In this document: positions 1 through 10,783 of the stretch, piece after piece
Layout of the letters: each line of letters starts with the position of its first letter
Numbering within the stretch: position 1 is the first letter of the stretch
NCBI RefSeq assembly: GCF_027744825.2
Contig: NC_071343.1
Span: 15,806,366-15,870,365 of the forward strand
Direction: 5' to 3'
Length of the DNA stretch: 64,000 nucleotides
Origin: Synchiropus splendidus
Taxonomy: Eukaryota; Chordata; Actinopteri; Syngnathiformes; Callionymidae
Made by a program: the position numbers and the translations under genes
Notes under the pieces: model-generated
Database searches by the model: none
What the model was told of the DNA's origin: nothing
What the model saw: only the letters and a program-made list of their open reading frames with translations

Positions 1-2603
1 AAGACGTCCAGTCACTGTGACAGGCGTGCACAGTGCTTCATGTGCTTCATCCATGGTTATCTATCATCTCGAGGTTGCTGTTTGCTCAGTGAGTGTTGCC
101 AGGAGATGTATGGAGGGCTCTGGAGAAAATGCTGCCATTCTTCTAGCTGTGGTTACAGGAAGCGATTAGGAAGCCGGACCTCCTCTTCCAGCTCAGTTTC
201 CTGCGGTGAAAAGGCACATCTGGGCTTTTCATTCATGCTTTATAAATAAGTCAGCTGCTGCCCACGAGACCGGAGCATCAGGGAGGGAAAGGGGCAGAGC
301 TCGGATAAGTGGAATTCCGAGGCTTTTATGAATATCCGTAAAAAGGTGGAGGTTAGATGGGAGATGATGGAGGTTAGTTTTGCTGCCAGGACGGTCATTA
401 GGGAGCACATTAGGGGAACAGTGTCGGCTTGAAAATTCAACAGTGTGGATTCAAATGCACCTGGACTCAACCGTGTGCCCAGGACCTTCGTTCCAGATGG
501 ATCAACGCAAATCACGCCCATAGCTACACCCTGACTTCAGGCCCTGGACATCACTATCCAGAAGCCAAACTTGGGTAGTTCATCCTGACCAGGACCCAAA
601 CTGAGACCAGTACACAGGACCTAAGCCAGAGAAGAACCTTCAGATGGTCCACTATATCAGGCTTTCATTCTCCATGCGCTCAGAATCCAGAAGTCATTCG
701 CCCTGACCAAGACCCAGACTAAAAGCTTGGTCGTCCATACCAGGATCAAATCCCATCCCAGAGTGGTTCAGTGTGACCACAACTAGCAGCCTGATACAAA
801 CATCAGAACCCAGGCCAGAGAATGACATCCACATAACCCATAACTTCTGATCTTGGCTCACAATCTGACCTTCAACCTTGCACCTGGATTCCATAGGGTC
901 TGAGTCACTCCCCCTGACCTAGAGCAGACGTGGTCTCAGACCCAGACCATGAACCAAAGTAAGACCAACACCTTGTTGCCACGTAAAGAAGGGGCTCTAC
1001 ACTGAGTCTCTGACTCCTGATCGCCATTGAAAACCCTTGCATGTCTCTTAATGTTGTTGACATTTCAGGGCAGGACTGAAATTCCTTCGTAAAATGCTTC
1101 GTAGACAACCATTTAAAGTTAGCTAAAACTGGTTCGCTCTTTTGTGTTCTTTTGTAACTGGCCACTTTAAGAAAAACCACTCTCATGTAGGGACGTTTCA
1201 GTAGTAACGTTGAAATGAATCCATTATATATTAGGACAAGAGCATCAATATAGTCCCTGCATTAATGAGAAAGTCGGAGAAATGTGACTGAGCAAACGGG
1301 GTTGAGGTTATCTGTCCTCCCGAACATTTTCACTGTGAATTATTGAAAGGCGTGTTAAAGCCGTATGATCCCTTTGCAGCTCATAGAGAAAGTGTTGGTT
1401 AAAGGCTTCATGCTATTCACATGAATAAGACACAAGGACACGACTGTCGTACAGAGGTGGCAGGTGGTGGAAACAAAGTGATTTCCATCAATATAAACAC
1501 GATCCGACAGCTAAGAAGGTTGACAGACAGACTCAGGTTTAAGAGAACGAGACACACAAGAGAGCTTGAGCTTATAATCTGGCAGAGAATCAGTCTGTTA
1601 AAAGCTTCTGCACCCAGCGGGGGGGCGTGGATGGACTGGGCGCAGGTGCGATGGTTCCTGGAACATTAAATAAAATCAATTACAAAACGGAAAGACCCAG
1701 TGAAAATCCAGCAAATTTGATGAGCAGGGTGAAATGTCTTTGTCTGAGGTTTTAATGGAAGATTACAATCAGCTTAACTCAGTTTGTTATCTTCAGATCG
1801 CAACCCTGACTGACATTATTTTAATAGTGGAGCCACCAACAGTTGCCTGTAAAGCAAGTTTCTCCTGGGAAGAACTGCACTTTCCACCTCCTTGTGCATT
1901 CTTTCCAAGCCACACAGTTGCTCACGGTGAGACCTCTCTGCTGGACCAATTTTGCCCCCTGCTGGAGCATCTACCTTGTTCTTTTGTGGCTGCTTTTCTT
2001 CAAGCTTTATTTTGATTATTGTATAAAAATAACCAAGCTGCTGAGTTTACCAGGGTTTATTCCCAGGTCTTCAATGTTTCATTCTGAGGCAAATGGATGC
2101 AGACCACACATTTTAAAAAAGAGTGGCTCAAATATTCATGCTGGTTCATTTGCTAAGATAAATACAGACTCATCGGTATTGCTTCGCGTATCGAGTGTGG
2201 TAATTCAGAATGACCTCAGGTAAATAAACATCTGTTGCTCTACTGTCTGTCTGTCTGCCCATTTCACATCTCCGTCCTTGAGAGGAGCAACATTTTAAGA
2301 TGTATTTTTTTCCCCACATTTTTTTTTTTTACCAAGACTAAAATGGATATATCACTTAAGCATCTACTATTGTTGAATAGATTAACAGAAAATAAATCAA
2401 GAGATGAACAAAATACTGTAAAAATTATACCAATAAATAAGAGGAAAACAAATTTATATGCAAAGTAGTATCTTCCTAAAATCTTTAGGCAAACTGCTCT
2501 CAGAAAAAAATACATTACTGAGACAAAATCGATATTTTGGAGCATAAGTAGCGAGTACTAATAAGCTCGTGAGGGTTAATGAACAGTGTCATAATTTTCA
2601 GTG

Positions 2604-2617
2604 CCACTAGATGGCAG
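2604..2617 (+). promoter_or_regulatory. CTCF-like motif
   Basis: CCACTAGATGGCAG matches the vertebrate CTCF core consensus closely. A second, oppositely oriented CTCF-like word (AGCGCCCCCTACC) lies about 70 bp downstream at 2686-2698. Function is inferred from motif only. Confidence 0.4.
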
Positions 2618-2685
2618 TCTGTGCTCTAAAAGCTCGGGGTTTGAACCGTCAGTTCAATGAAGCGCCATATTATTTTTAAACCAAG

Positions 2686-2698
2686 AGCGCCCCCTACC
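2686..2698 (-). promoter_or_regulatory. CTCF-like motif, reverse
   Basis: Read on the minus strand this is GGTAGGGGGCGCT, close to the GGGGGCGC-type CTCF core. It faces the site at 2604. Motif evidence only. Confidence 0.3.
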
Positions 2699-3262
2699 AA
2701 GCTCTGGAAATGAGGAGTCGTTTTCATGGAGCCCTTCAGCCCCAATATGAAGGAAAATGTTTTCTTTTTTTCTTTTTTTATTTTAGAACCGGTGCAAATG
2801 GGCTGCAATAAAGTGTGATTCACACAATTTCAATCAATAAAAATGAAAAATGAATGAGAGGGCAAATTAACTCACATTTAAAAACATAAACTGGACTTTT
2901 TTTTTCGTAATGATTAAGTAGTCGCTGTATGATATATGAGGTTTGTTTATTCCTTTATTCATAAAAAGATAAACTTCAAAATGCATGAACAAATTTCACT
3001 GAAACTAACTTAATAAAACTAACATGATTTAACCAACAAAAACCGGACAATTTGACTTAAGAAAACACCATATAAACTTGATTCAATACAACAAATCATC
3101 GTTCATATCATTATATTGTGAAAAAAAGGTGGATTTATGTTGAATGTTTTAAAGATATTCTCTTTTAGTCCTGCAGCGAAACCACATCTTCATGTCTATA
3201 ATCCTTTGCACTACTGCCATCTGCTGTCTGTTTTTCCCAATTGCACTGTGAATATATAATGA

Positions 3263-3295
<33 letters not shown>

Positions 3296-3307
3296 TAAAA
3301 AAAAAAG

Positions 3308-3365
<58 letters not shown>
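3263..3365. repeat. Compound (AT)n / (AC)n microsatellite
   Basis: An (AT) run at about 3263-3285, an A-rich bridge, and about 25 AC units at 3315-3365. It gives spurious Cys-Val open frames on the minus strand. Confidence 0.95.
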
Positions 3366-3366
<1 letters not shown>

Positions 3367-4394
3367 TTTACCATATTTCATTGTGGTATAAAATCATTTT
3401 TAAAAAAGCCCACAATGAAACATTTCTTCACGGTTATTTCCACACTGACCTCACGTGGGCCGGGTCAGTACAGACAGATGGCCCCTGGATTTCATTCTAG
3501 CCTTCAATTTGACTCTAATTTCCTATATTTTTATCAGAACATTTTCTCTGCAAGTTAACCCAGCAGAAATTGTAATTAATTCCAGGAAATTAGAGCCACT
3601 GAGATTGAGATCGACAATTGCTTTGCGGCCGACTTCTAACACACCACAGCTACGACACAAAACTCCTTCTACACGACCCTTCATTTCAGCCGTAGCTGAT
3701 CGAGACACTGATAGCATTCTGGCGAGGCGTAATATTGGGTGTTTCATCTTTTTGTCACTTCTCGTTCATATTTCTCAGCTCCATAGGGTATACACGGTGT
3801 GAGGAGTCCACAGAGATGGGATTGGTGTGATTTAAACTAACGCTCTATCTATTCTCCACAGGGCCTCCAGGCAGCGATGCTGTTGAAAGAAGGCTTGGTT
3901 TGGGTTTATAGGTGGAATAATGGAAACCTGATGCTGCATATTCCTGAAGTGTGGGAGAAGGAGCTCTGGGTCAGTGCAGTCAGAGTGTGAAGGTAACCTC
4001 AGGCTTTTGTTTATTTGGATGTTCTATGGCCGGGAGTCCTGCAGTGGTCAGTACTCTGAGATGAGATAATGAATGAAGTCTGAAAGAAAATGAAATATTA
4101 AGATCATTTTGATGGATCATACAGTCAATAAAATGTAAAATTTACAACTTACAGTGCTTTTTCAGAAAAGAGTTTATCGCATCGAAGCCATCCCAGACGT
4201 CAGGACCAGTTAAAAAAGAATAATAATTAAAAAAAAAAAATCACCCAATCTTGATGTTAACATGGTCCAAGGATACCAGAGAAGTTGTTTTTGAGATTTG
4301 AAAAAAAAAAATCATTTGGATAACAGTGTTACGTCTTTGTGTCAGGACGAATTTTGGCAATTAATAAATAAATCATGGCCACAAAATAAGTAAA
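3366..4394. other. Intergenic, no feature seen
   Basis: AT-rich sequence without a convincing exon or a repeat I recognise. Confidence 0.5.
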
Positions 4395-5395
4395 ACATGT
4401 GCACAAAATAGTAATTCAAGGGAACAAAGTACTAATTCACGGACACGAAATATTAATTTGAGGGAACAATGTACTAATTAATGGGCATGAAATACTAATT
4501 TGTGGGCACAAAATTGTAATTCAAAGGAACAAAGTACTAATTCTTGGACACGAAATATTAATTCAAGGGAACAAAGTACTAGTTAGTGGGCATGAAATAC
4601 TAATTCAAGGGAACAAAGTACTAATTCATGGGCATGAAATATTAATTTGAGGGAACAAAGTACTAGTTAGTTGGCATGAAATACTAATTCAAGGGAACAA
4701 AGTACAAATTCACGGACACGAAATATTAATTTGAGGGAACAAAGTACTAGTTAGTGGGCATGAAATACTAATTCAAGGGAACAATGGACTAATTCATGGA
4801 CACGAAATATTACTTTGAGGGAACAATGTACTAATTAATGGGCATGAAATACTAATTTGTGGGCAAAAAATTGTAATTCAAAGGAACAAAGTACTAATTC
4901 TTGGACACGAAATATTAATTCAAGGGAACAAAGTACTAGTTAGTGGGCATGAAATACTAATTCAAGGGAACAAAGTACTAATTCATGGGCATGAAATATT
5001 AATTTGAGGGAACAAAGTACTAGTTAGTGGGCATGAAATACTAATTCAAGGGAACAAAGTACTAATTCATGGGCATGAAATATTAATTTGAGGGAACAAA
5101 GTACTAGTTAGTGGGCATGAAATACTAATTCAAGGGAACAATGGACTAATTCATTTGCATGAAATACTAATTTGTCGGCACAAAATAGTAATTCAAGGGA
5201 ACAAAGTACTAATTCATGGACACGAAATATTAATTTGAGGGAACAAAGTACTAGTTAGTGGGCATGAAATACTAATTCAAGGGAACAATGTACTAATTCA
5301 TGGGCATGAAATATTAATTTGTGGGCACAAAATACTAATTCAAGGGAACAAAATACAAATTCATGGGCACGAAATACTAATTGTGCGCACAAACT
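4395..5395. repeat. Minisatellite, 21-bp units in 42/84-bp higher order
   Basis: Two alternating 21-bp units, of the types CATGAAATACTAATTCAAGGG and AACAAAGTACTAATTCATGGG, form a 42-bp repeat. Variants (ATTAATTTGAGGG, ACTAGTTAGTGGG) alternate to give an 84-bp period. The array runs for about 1 kb, with drifted copies at both edges. Confidence 0.9.
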
Positions 5396-5640
5396 ATGCA
5401 CACCTTCTCTCGCACCGACATTAGTCAGCGTAACACTCCCGTGTAAGGTGAGTCGCATGTTTCGTTCAAATGAATATTATGTTAACCAGACATAATATGC
5501 AGTGAGGCATCAGCTCAAACAAAGGTACTAGATCAATTGAATTTTCAGTTGAAAACATATATAAAATATATTTATTAATATATTTATTCTCCGCGCACAA
5601 CGCTCAATGTGACCCCGCGCAATGCACGATCCGTTTTAGA

Positions 5641-6300
5641 GTGAAGGCTCTGTTATGTGTCGCGGAGTGGGACCCAAGTGCAGTGATGAGACGCTTAAAA
5701 GGAGGCGAGGAGTGGAGCAAGGTACAATATTTAATCATGAACAACAATAAAACCACAACAGGAAGTGCCTGGAGAAACAAAGTGAAGCCTGAATGTCCAA
5801 AATTAGAGCGTCATCAAACCGGGAGAAGTCCACAGGAACAAACAAGAGTCCAAACAGAAAGCATCATCTGTAAACACAGAGACAAAAACACAAAGAACAG
5901 AAATAGTAAATCACAGAACAAACCAGGAAACACGCGGAAACAGGGGAAGGAACAAAACACTCACTCAGGCACCGGGGTTTCAGAGAGAGTAGTCAAAAAT
6001 GAGCAAACATGAATGGATAAACAAGGAAGAGAAACGGAAACCCGAGCGATGAGAACAAACAAAGGAGGCAAAAGAAAGGAGATCAAGAACGCACAGAATT
6101 TGGAATATAAACAGGAGTACGAGAGAGCGGTGGATCGAGAGAGAGTGTACCATGTGGACGCGACGCAACCATCCGGCAGCACAGACTGGAACCTTCTGAT
6201 CAGCGGATTGGGATCCAGCTGTGCTGCTGTGAAGCTGTAGGGAGAGAAGGAAAAGGAAGCAACCATATGCTACAACCTCACTGAGACAAATGTACACTGC
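5641..6300 (+). repeat. Interspersed repeat related to the 475-bp element
   Basis: It begins near GGAGTGGGACCCAAGTGCAG and shares that start, together with a GTCCAAACAGAAAGC word and a CAGGCACC-GGGTTT word, with the short element at 49541-50015. It is diverged and its ends are not clear. The lysine/asparagine-rich open frames across it look non-coding. Confidence 0.5.
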
Positions 6301-7690
6301 AATAGTGGGAGTGAAAATGTGGAACTCAACAAATAAAAAACCTGAAAAAGGTTTTCAAGAAAATGGATCTGACACAGAACCCGCTCGATTGTATAAAGAT
6401 ACAAAGTAGCTGAAAGTTAGCGACACACAAAGTACTAAAACAAACAACGACAACGCTGCCCAACACTACCTGATCTGCCAGCCGGAAGTGACGTTTACTG
6501 CGGAGCGCAGGCGCAAGCTCTACCCTGGCAATTCTAAAAGACCAAAATGAACTCAAAAGAAATCATTCACTTTTAAACATATTGGCGTGTCCTCGTTGTA
6601 GGATGGAACAATCATTACATGACGGGTGAATGCCGACACGAAAACAAGGGACCGTAGGGGAGGGATTTTCCTCCATGACCGTCGCTTTAGACGTATTTCC
6701 AATGAGTGAAACTCTCAATAGCGATGGAAGTAGTTACAGAGTGGAGTATTTGTAATATAATGAAAGTAGTCTGTTCGGCGTTTGACGTTTCCTTTATCTA
6801 AAGTTGTAACCTGTGTTCCTCTCTGATCGCCAAGAACCTGCGACCCTGGTGCATGTGGGATTTACGGGTGCAACAATGAACACATTCACTCCCAAGCAAG
6901 CGTCAGGGGGTTACGTTATTAATCCATTCACCTATCACAATCGCGGTCATTGGTTTGAACCTCCAGGCCTCGGACAGTGCTTGACCGGGTCAGGAGTGGG
7001 GTTCGGTTCTCACCATCTTTCAGTGACGATTCTGGCAGGTCGCGTCGCCTTGTGTCCTGAGCAGAAGGTGGAGACAATGGTGGACATATTCAGACGGGAC
7101 AGCACTGTTCACTCTCTTTCTGTCCTGTTGACTGCTTGAAACCATCAGTGCACAGAGCTGGCCCCATCCTTCATGAACAGCAGGAACATTTGGACGAAGG
7201 CCGCTGCAGACACCTGTACCGTACCTCATCCAGTCGACCTCCTCAGTGAGCCTCATGGGCTGTGGCCAATCTTTTCGGTCACAGTTGATGCACAGAGGTG
7301 GAAAATCACTCTGGAAATGTTGGATCATTTTTTTTGATAAGTCCAAGTCAGAGTCGAAACCCTGTTTAAATAAAGAATAATAAAACCAGTGGCGACTTGT
7401 TGACAGACACTGCAGCATGTTAGAATCTAAACAGACACACAGGTGAGTTTGTGTGCTGAAACAGTGAAACACAGATGTGTGTCTGAAATCCTGACATGAG
7501 CAGTGCTGCAGGTGCATTTCCCAGAAAATTGATTATAGTACAAAGAGAAACCAACAATTGAAGATGATATTGGAATGATTTCAGGATGATGATATTAAAG
7601 TTTGTGAACCCAGTTCCACATTCACGTCCCACGTAGATCTCCTTCTGCCATTGTGACTGTGTCTGACAGTGATGTGTGATTTCTACAGTT
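6301..7690. other. Intergenic; right part is a mirror of 35.85-36.1 kb
   Basis: No exon is recognised. From about 7.4 kb rightward the sequence is an inverted copy of the V4 upstream flank (35.8-36.1 kb) and of the V8 flank (54.6-54.9 kb). It therefore belongs to the repeated light-chain spacer. Confidence 0.5.
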
Positions 7691-8110
7691 ACAAGTGTCA
7701 CTTCAGGTCAGTCCTCTGATTTGCATGTGATGAAGCAGGTTGGTCTAAAACTCTCACTTCCTGCTCCGAGTCACTCAGCATGAACAGGGACAGCAGGTGG
7801 CTCCACTGAGCTGTGACCTGGCTCAGCTTCCTGCACTAAATATATCAAGTTCAAGTGAAGCTTCTGCTTCTGATGTGATTGACAGGAAGGTCTGATGAAA
7901 ATGTCAGTCATAATGTGTGAGTCTTCTTGCTTTGCTGAGCACAGATCTCACCATGCCCTGAATCCCTTACAACACACTGATGGTCAGAGCAAGTGCCACA
8001 CACACACAGGAGCAGAGCAAGTGCTCTGTCTATATAAAGCACAGGTCGATGCTGTGCCACAGTCCTGTGTTGAGGTGAGTGCAGGTGTCCCAGGATTTAT
8101 GAGGGTCGGG
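7690..8110 (+). promoter_or_regulatory. Repeated spacer module A: octamer, ETS, E-box, TATA
   Basis: Contains a perfect octamer ATTTGCAT (7719-7726), an ETS-type CACTTCCTG (7755-7763), an E-box CAGGTG (7794-7799), a TATATAAAG (8031-8039) and, about 35 bp further, a strong splice donor TGAG/GTGAGT (8071-8080). The same block recurs in each spacer between light-chain units (14.25, 35.4, 46.55 and 54.2 kb). Octamer, ETS and E-box combinations are typical of B-cell promoters and enhancers, and the TATA-plus-donor pair suggests a first non-coding exon. The activity is inferred. Confidence 0.45.
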
Positions 8111-8882
8111 TCAGCAGGATCCTCTGTTACTGGGCTCCTGACAGGTGACAAATGTGTCTGGATTTGTGTCAAGATTAGTGGAATTTTGTATTTTTTCTCA
8201 TTCTGGTTTTGTGTGTTGTGAAATAAAACCAAAACTCTGAACTGAGGAAATGACTCCATGACTCTGTTTCGCTGTATATTATGGGCACCATGGCGCCTCC
8301 TGGATAGCAGCTATCCACAGCTGATACCCAACACCAGCAGTATCCATCGGTCTAACTTTTGGATCACACAACCACTGGTGGGAGCAAATATCAGTTCACT
8401 ATCATTTTAGCATCGTCTACAATTTCAGCTACTAAAATCTTCAACTCTGTCTTTTCTTTTATGAATATTTTGCCGGTTCGTCTTAAGTAAAAACAAGATC
8501 TTTTCAAAACAAAATAAACATCAAATTACAAGGGTTCTGTTCTTCCCTGAACCAATTCACTACACCATCAACATATCTTTGAAAGAAACTGTTTTTACTT
8601 GTTTAGATGGACTGTAACAAGCAGTTTCTGAGGAACCACACTGGTTTCCCCACTGACAACACCCAAATCCACAGTCATGGTTCCACACAAGACACTTCAA
8701 CTAATAATGTTCTTCTTATCAAACACAAGCTTGAGTTAGACCTACTAACTTTTACAAACAAAACTACGACGTGGCATTGTCTACTCATTTTGAGGTCCAT
8801 TGTTAGCACAGTACAAGGGCCAACAAGTATGCAACAAACATAAGGGGGCGCTAAAGCTTGTAGGTTGTTCAACTCTCCTCAA
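8111..8882. other. V1 upstream spacer
   Basis: No coding exon is seen. The sequence is an inverted copy of 34.7-35.4 kb and 53.6-54.1 kb. A CTCF-like GGGGGCGCT word lies at 8844-8852. Confidence 0.5.
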
Positions 8883-8895
8883 TAGAGGGCGCCAC
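8883..8895 (+). promoter_or_regulatory. CTCF-like motif upstream of V1
   Basis: TAGAGGGCGCCAC lies about 190 bp before the V1 start codon. Orthologous positions before V3, V4, V5, V7, V8 and V9 keep AGAGGGCGCCAC or one-base variants, always in the same orientation relative to the V gene. Confidence 0.4.
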
Positions 8896-8995
8896 TGAGC
8901 TCCCACTGAAGCTTCCCTCCAGACTCTTGACTGTGAGTGTGTGAGGGGAAACACCAGGACATGTTGAGGACACACACACTTGACTGACTCACTGT

Positions 8996-9003
8996 GTTTG
9001 CAT
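8996..9003 (+). promoter_or_regulatory. V promoter octamer-like site
   Basis: GTTTGCAT, one base off the canonical Ig octamer ATTTGCAT, lies 79 bp before the V1 ATG. It is conserved before every V gene: plus strand at 15780, 40394, 48530 and 59226; minus strand at 13065-13072, 34559-34566, 44367-44374 and 53490-53497. A TATA-like CTTAAGAG lies between it and the ATG. Confidence 0.6.
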
Positions 9004-9081
9004 GTGTGTCCTTCCTCTCTGCTGGCGGCTCTTAAGAGCTCCCAGTTGATCACTGAGTGTCCACAAGACGCCGCCACCACA

Positions 9082-9609
9082 ATGATGATGTCACTGAGTC
9101 CACTGCTGCTCACCCTGGGCCTCCTTGTTCACGGTGAGACTCTTCTGGAGACTTTAACAAGCAGCTTCAGTGGCAGGACCTTCTGCTGTGATGGAGAGAG
9201 ACTGAAAGAAGCAGCTTCCACCTTCATCCTTCTCTTCTCTGTCTTCAAGAAATGATTCATGTTGATCACACTGGACTTAACAACACAACTCTTCTTCTAT
9301 GTTTTCCAGGTTCATCAGGAGACATCATCCTGACTCAGACTCCTGGATCTCAGTCTGTAGCTCCAGGACAGACTGTCTCCATCACTTGTACAACAAGCTC
9401 TGGTGTCAGTGACTACCTCGCCTGGTATCTTCAGAAACCTTCGGGAGCTCCTAAACCCCTGATTTATCGCTCTTCAACACGCGAGAGTGGAGTTCCACAT
9501 CGTTTCAGTGGACAAGGATCAGGGACACAGTTCACTCTGACCATCAGCAGAGTCCAGCCTGAAGACGCAGGAGTTTATTATTGTCAGCAGGGTAGCACTA
9601 CCCCGTTCA
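9082..9609 (+). CDS. Ig light chain V segment V1
   Basis: Encodes a kappa-like light-chain variable domain, the antigen-binding half of a secreted or membrane immunoglobulin. Exon 1 is 9082-9133 (start [10 protein letters not shown], a hydrophobic leader, phase 1, donor GTGAGA). Exon 2 is 9310-9609 after a pyrimidine/CAG acceptor. The domain begins [20 protein letters not shown], has both intradomain cysteines, the core WYLQKP, GVPx[12 protein letters not shown], and ends CQQGSTTPF just before the heptamer. Framework 3 has GVPHRF where the sister genes have GVPDRF. It lies beyond C1 and points at it, so joining to J1 would be by inversion. The first of three ATGs was taken as start. Open and apparently functional. 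Confidence 0.95.
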
Positions 9610-9637
9610 CACAGTGAAACAAGGTCGTACAAAAACC
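9610..9637 (+). other. V1 12-bp-spacer RSS
   Basis: Heptamer CACAGTG, a 12-bp spacer AAACAAGGTCGT, nonamer ACAAAAACC. The heptamer is consensus and the nonamer is one position from consensus. The spacer sequence is invariant in eight of the nine V genes. Confidence 0.95.
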
Positions 9638-10160
9638 TCCGTCAGCTGGAGAGGAACTGATCTGACTCCACTGCTACGCACAAGTGGAGACACTTCACAT
9701 CAGCTCATGTTCAGACTGAAGAACTGAAGATTTTTTTCACTTCACATTTGCACTTAAAAAAAAACCAAAAACACTTTTGATCATTAATGAGTTTTTCTAT
9801 CTTCACCTCCTCTCAACTACCTCTCTATATTTCTGCTGAATCATCACAAAAGTCTCTTTCAAACTGAGTCCACACCCGTTCACAAACATTATTCAGATTG
9901 ATTTCATTTCACTGACAATATTGGACATGATTTGCTGATGATGTTCTCCGTCACCTTCATCAATATCTCACTTTGCTGTTGGTATTTGAAAAAGTATCAA
10001 GAGGAAGAAACTCTATTCAAGTGGAACTGACTCACAATCATGAAACATTCATAACACTCACATTTCAGTTTCCAAAATCTTCTGCTCCCTCAGATTTTCT
10101 ACATTTCCTCACATTCTTCACATCAACTGCTGTTTAACTCTTGTGACTTGTGACTACAAC

Positions 10161-10194
<34 letters not shown>

Positions 10195-10364
10195 GTAAGT
10201 TTTCTTGACTTGTTTTCTGTGGCTGCTCTGTTGACGTCACTGAGCTGCTGGAATGATGATCTTTCTCACCTGTGAGACCAATAAAGGCTTTTCTTATCTC
10301 ATCTTAGAGATCAGATTCAGACGCGACTGAACAGAGTTGAAGCCAAAGATGTGATGAAGACGTC
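9638..10364. other. V1-C1 intergenic, with (TTA)n
   Basis: No gene. A (TTA)11 run lies at 10161-10193. A plus-strand AATAAA follows at about 10272. The region is homologous to the V-C spacers of units 2 to 4. Confidence 0.7.
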
Positions 10365-10370
10365 TTTATT
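10365..10370 (-). terminator. C1 polyadenylation signal
   Basis: TTTATT on the plus strand is AATAAA on the minus strand, about 100 bp past the C1 stop. The same signal follows C3 (43286) and C5 (62105). Confidence 0.8.
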
Positions 10371-10466
10371 GTCATGAAGTGATCCAAGAAACAAAAGAGT
10401 GAACATGTGGTCAGAGAGTGAGCGAGGGACAGAAGCAGAGAGCTGCTGGAGTCCAGGCCGGTCTGC

Positions 10467-10783
10467 TCAGGACTGGGAACACTGCTGTCTCCTCAGTGTC
10501 TCTGAGACTGGAGTCTGGGAGCCCTGGGTGGCCTCACAGGTCACAGAGCCCAGCGTCCTCCACTGGTCAGCAGGGATGGTCAGGGTGCTGGTCCAGCTGT
10601 AGTGGCCGTCCTTCCCCAGCAGCCCGGGGCTCTGGCTCCCCTTCCTGCTCTGGCCGTCCACCTTCCAGGACAGAGTCCAGCCTGACGGGAAGCCCTTGTT
10701 GGCCAGACACACCAACGTGGCCTTCTCTTGCTGCAGCTCCTGGCTGGAGGGGGGCAGCACGGTCAGGGTGGGCTGGAGGTCAC
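10467..10783 (-). CDS. Ig light chain constant exon C1
   Basis: A single exon encoding one C1-set immunoglobulin domain. The acceptor is CCCAG before GTGACC, phase 1, joining the J exon to give [16 protein letters not shown]. Landmarks are [14 protein letters not shown] (first Cys), WTLSWKVDG (core Trp), [14 protein letters not shown] and [10 protein letters not shown] (second Cys). The tail RRQQCSQS carries a near-terminal Cys expected to pair with the heavy chain. The 317-nt length is identical in all five copies. The 97 residues from MLPPSS to the stop are the same in C1, C3, C4 and C5. The class is kappa-like because of V12/J23 signals and domain pattern; the exact teleost isotype name is left open. 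Confidence 0.95.

Larger units (their letters stand above)
1..3262. other. Upstream flank, no gene recognised
   Basis: I see no convincing coding exon here. The open frames are short, lack family signatures and are not bounded by good splice sites. Codon use looks random and poly-A/T runs are frequent. The only items of note are two CTCF-like motifs near 2.6 kb, listed separately. Confidence 0.6.

Noticed and set aside
3149..3374. Cys-Val and Tyr-Ile rich peptides near 3.2 and 21.8 kb
   Set aside because: Translations of (AC)n and (AT)n microsatellites.
4395..5395. Possible CRISPR-like array
   Set aside because: This is vertebrate DNA, and the repeats are contiguous 21-bp tandem units without unique spacers.
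8980..9255. 91-residue frame starting MTDSLCLHVCPSSL over each V leader
   Set aside because: It runs through the V promoter, leader exon in another frame and leader intron. The true leader is [10 protein letters not shown] with a proper donor.
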